From assembly GCA_047639575.1 (NCBI GenBank), contig JBLIOB010000176.1, positions 1 to 8,615 of the forward strand: a DNA stretch of 8,615 nucleotides. Direction: 5' to 3'. Under the pieces are notes generated by a model, which saw only the letters and a list, made by a program, of their open reading frames with translations, was not told the DNA's origin and ran no database searches. The DNA is from JBLIOB01 sp047639575 (GTDB lineage Bacteria; Bacteroidota; Bacteroidia; Flavobacteriales_D; Parvicellaceae). A program made the position numbers and the translations under genes. This document shows, piece after piece, positions 7,189 to 8,615 of the stretch (its first letter is position 1; each line of letters begins with the position of its first letter).

Positions 7189-8262
7189 ATGAAGGACTTT
7201 TTCAAGGAATTAAAAGTGGTGGAATTATCCAGTGTTTTAGCAGGACCGGCTGTTGGAATGTTCTTTGCCGAATTAGGCGCAGATGTGGTGAAAATAGAGA
7301 ATAAAACCACTGACGGTGATGTAACTCGAAAGTGGAAGCTTAATACTGAATCTAAAAGCCAAAATGTATCTGCCTATTTTTCCGCTATTAATTACGGAAA
7401 AAGGCATTTATTTCTTGACTTAAGACTAAAAGACGATTTAGAAATCTTAACTCAAGAGCTGATAGATGCTGATATCGTGACAACGAATTTCAAATTTGGA
7501 GATGCGGAGAAGTTTGGACTCACGTTTGAGTTTTTCAAAAAAATAAACCCTTTAATTATTCAATGTCAGCTTTTTGGATTCAGAAATGATCCTGCCCGAC
7601 CGGCTTTCGATGCGGTGCTACAAGGCGAAACAGGCTTTATGCATATAAATGGTCAGAAAAACTCCCCACCTACCAAAATGCCAGTTGCACTTATTGATGT
7701 TCTGGCTGCTCATCAAATGAAAGAGGCCATTTTAATCGCATTGATTAAAAAGGAAAAACAAGGTATCGGTAGCTATATCGAAGTGTCATTGGAAGAATCA
7801 GCCATTGCATCTCTTGTTAATCAAGCAACTAATTGGCTAATGAATCAAGTTGATCCTGAAAGATCAGGCTCAATACATCCAAATATTGCTCCTTACGGGG
7901 AAACATTCTCTTGTCTTAATAATGAATGGGTTGTATTTGCAGTTGGAAATGACAAACAATTTAATGCACTCGCCCAAACTTTAGACTTAGGCGATCAGCT
8001 TATCAATGAGAAGTACGAAACGAATCAGAAAAGGGTCATTAACCGAGAAGAACTTGGAAAAATACTGGCAGAAGCTATTGCGAATTTCGATCGAGAAAAA
8101 TTAGTGAAACTGCTATTAAAGCAAAAGGTTCCAGTCGGATCTGTCAATTCGATTAAAGACGTTTTTGAAACTGAAACGGGCAAGTCAATGATACTTTCAG
8201 AAGAAATAGAAGGCGTTAAGACTCTTCGTCCGTCTTCAGTTGCATTTCACTTTTCAGATTAG
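7189..8262 (+). CDS. CaiB/BaiF-type (family III) CoA-transferase
   Basis: The 357-residue product is a cytoplasmic enzyme of the family that includes formyl-CoA transferase, carnitine CoA-transferase and alpha-methylacyl-CoA racemase. Visible family marks are VVELSSVLAGPAVGMFFAEL then GADVVKIE (residues 10-37), FDAVLQGETG (140-149), Asp170 in ALID as the likely acyl-accepting aspartate, GSYIEVSL (195-201), IAPYGETF (233-240) and VPVGSVNS (314-321). Members move CoA between carboxylic acids through an aspartyl anhydride, or epimerise 2-methylacyl-CoAs; the substrate here cannot be told. The frame stays open upstream to 6997 inside the transporter gene, but family homology begins a few residues after the ATG at 7189, so that start is chosen; no strong ribosome binding site precedes it. 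It is somewhat shorter than the usual 380-420 residues, mainly at the C-terminus. It diverges from the transporter, and its last 15 codons overlap the convergent neighbour. Confidence 0.9.
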   Translation: MKDFFKELKVVELSSVLAGPAVGMFFAELGADVVKIENKTTDGDVTRKWKLNTESKSQNVSAYFSAINYGKRHLFLDLRLKDDLEILTQELIDADIVTTNFKFGDAEKFGLTFEFFKKINPLIIQCQLFGFRNDPARPAFDAVLQGETGFMHINGQKNSPPTKMPVALIDVLAAHQMKEAILIALIKKEKQGIGSYIEVSLEESAIASLVNQATNWLMNQVDPERSGSIHPNIAPYGETFSCLNNEWVVFAVGNDKQFNALAQTLDLGDQLINEKYETNQKRVINREELGKILAEAIANFDREKLVKLLLKQKVPVGSVNSIKDVFETETGKSMILSEEIEGVKTLRPSSVAFHFSD

Positions 8263-8615
8263 CTTGATGCTGTTTTTGATGCGAATTGATCTGTTTATGG
8301 ATTAAACCGACCAGTTGATTAGACTCCAGGAAGGTTATTTGCCTTCCGAACTTTACAACATTCTTTTCATACTTGAACTTGACTCTTTCTCCACCTAAAA
8401 ACCAAAATGAATTTTCAATATTAATTGTAGCAGATTTCGGACGATCCGGATCAACCTCCATTTTCGTCATCTTATCGTGATAGAATCGTTTCGCTTTACC
8501 ATATCGGCCAATCGATCTTTTGTATGTGAATTCGGCTTCATCGAGACTAATCATTTCCATTCCCCATTTACGCCATAAAAATATTTTCCCAATCCGATAT
8601 TCAAAATAAACCCAA
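8216..8615 (-). CDS. Conserved-looking protein of unknown function (5' end beyond window)
   Basis: The minus-strand frame is open from the right edge to a TAA at 8216-8218, giving 132 visible residues. A possible ATG lies at 8560, but the codons before it encode WVYFEYRIGKIFLWRKWG, which reads as ordinary protein, so the true start is probably outside the window. The visible part is rich in beta-type and basic/aromatic segments (FTYKRSIGRYGKAKRF, then FWFLGG, then VVKFGRQI) and ends in a polar Gln/Lys-rich tail. The pattern of short strands, one Trp-containing turn and a final helix recalls small PH-like domains of bacterial membrane-associated proteins, but this is only an impression. No signal or membrane segment is visible in this part. 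It converges on the CoA-transferase gene and overlaps it by 47 bp tail to tail. Confidence 0.6.
   Translation of the reverse strand, partial: WVYFEYRIGKIFLWRKWGMEMISLDEAEFTYKRSIGRYGKAKRFYHDKMTKMEVDPDRPKSATINIENSFWFLGGERVKFKYEKNVVKFGRQITFLESNQLVGLIHKQINSHQKQHQANLKSEMQLKTDEES

Noticed and set aside
7125..7310. Minus-strand 61-residue frame upstream of the transporter
   Set aside because: It is antisense to the conserved N-terminal motif of the CoA-transferase and has no ribosome binding site or recognisable content.
8263..8330. Possible intrinsic terminator after the CoA-transferase
   Set aside because: There is a T-run near 8273 but no stable GC-rich stem before it, and the stretch is coding on the other strand.
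8558..8560. ATG as the start of the edge gene
   Set aside because: The frame remains open to the window edge and the upstream codons look like genuine protein (aromatic and basic, no stop), so the ATG is probably internal.

Overview
The window looks like chromosomal DNA from a member of the Bacteroidota, probably a marine or soil Cytophagales- or Flavobacteriales-type organism. This is an inference from AT-rich coding DNA, genes with little or no Shine-Dalgarno sequence, a secreted protein whose signal peptide ends in the phylum-typical Phe-Gly-Gln, and the domain style of the proteins. No RNA gene, insertion sequence, CRISPR array or prophage gene is visible. The DNA is almost fully coding, with only two spacers (56 and 112 bp).

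Layout. On the minus strand, reading from about 7076 down to 1, lie three genes. The first is a 1693-residue protein whose N-terminal part is a cation-chloride cotransporter (SLC12/NKCC-KCC type). It is followed by a long helical region and a C-terminal P-loop-like domain with a probable winged helix. The second is a small MscS-like mechanosensitive channel whose ATG overlaps the transporter stop codon by one base (TGATG). After a 56-bp gap comes a secreted DNA/RNA non-specific endonuclease with an OB-like C-terminal domain, cut off by the window edge. On the plus strand, divergent from the transporter, is a CaiB/BaiF-type (family III) CoA-transferase. Its 3' end overlaps by 47 bp a convergent minus-strand gene of unknown function that runs off the right edge.

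How they may work together. The transporter and the channel are probably co-translated. A cation-chloride cotransporter moves ions and osmotic water across the membrane, and MscS channels release solutes on osmotic downshock. The pair therefore reads as a candidate osmotic/volume-homeostasis module, in which the cytoplasmic C-terminal domain of the transporter could sense or relay a signal. That domain has a Walker A motif in which the catalytic lysine is replaced by tyrosine, while a Walker B-like Asp/Glu pair remains, so it may bind nucleotide or partners without hydrolysis. This fusion plus channel coupling is the most unusual item in the window. The nuclease, CoA-transferase and edge gene have no evident functional link to it. 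A 9-bp-arm imperfect palindrome sits mid-way in the divergent transporter/CoA-transferase spacer and could be an operator.
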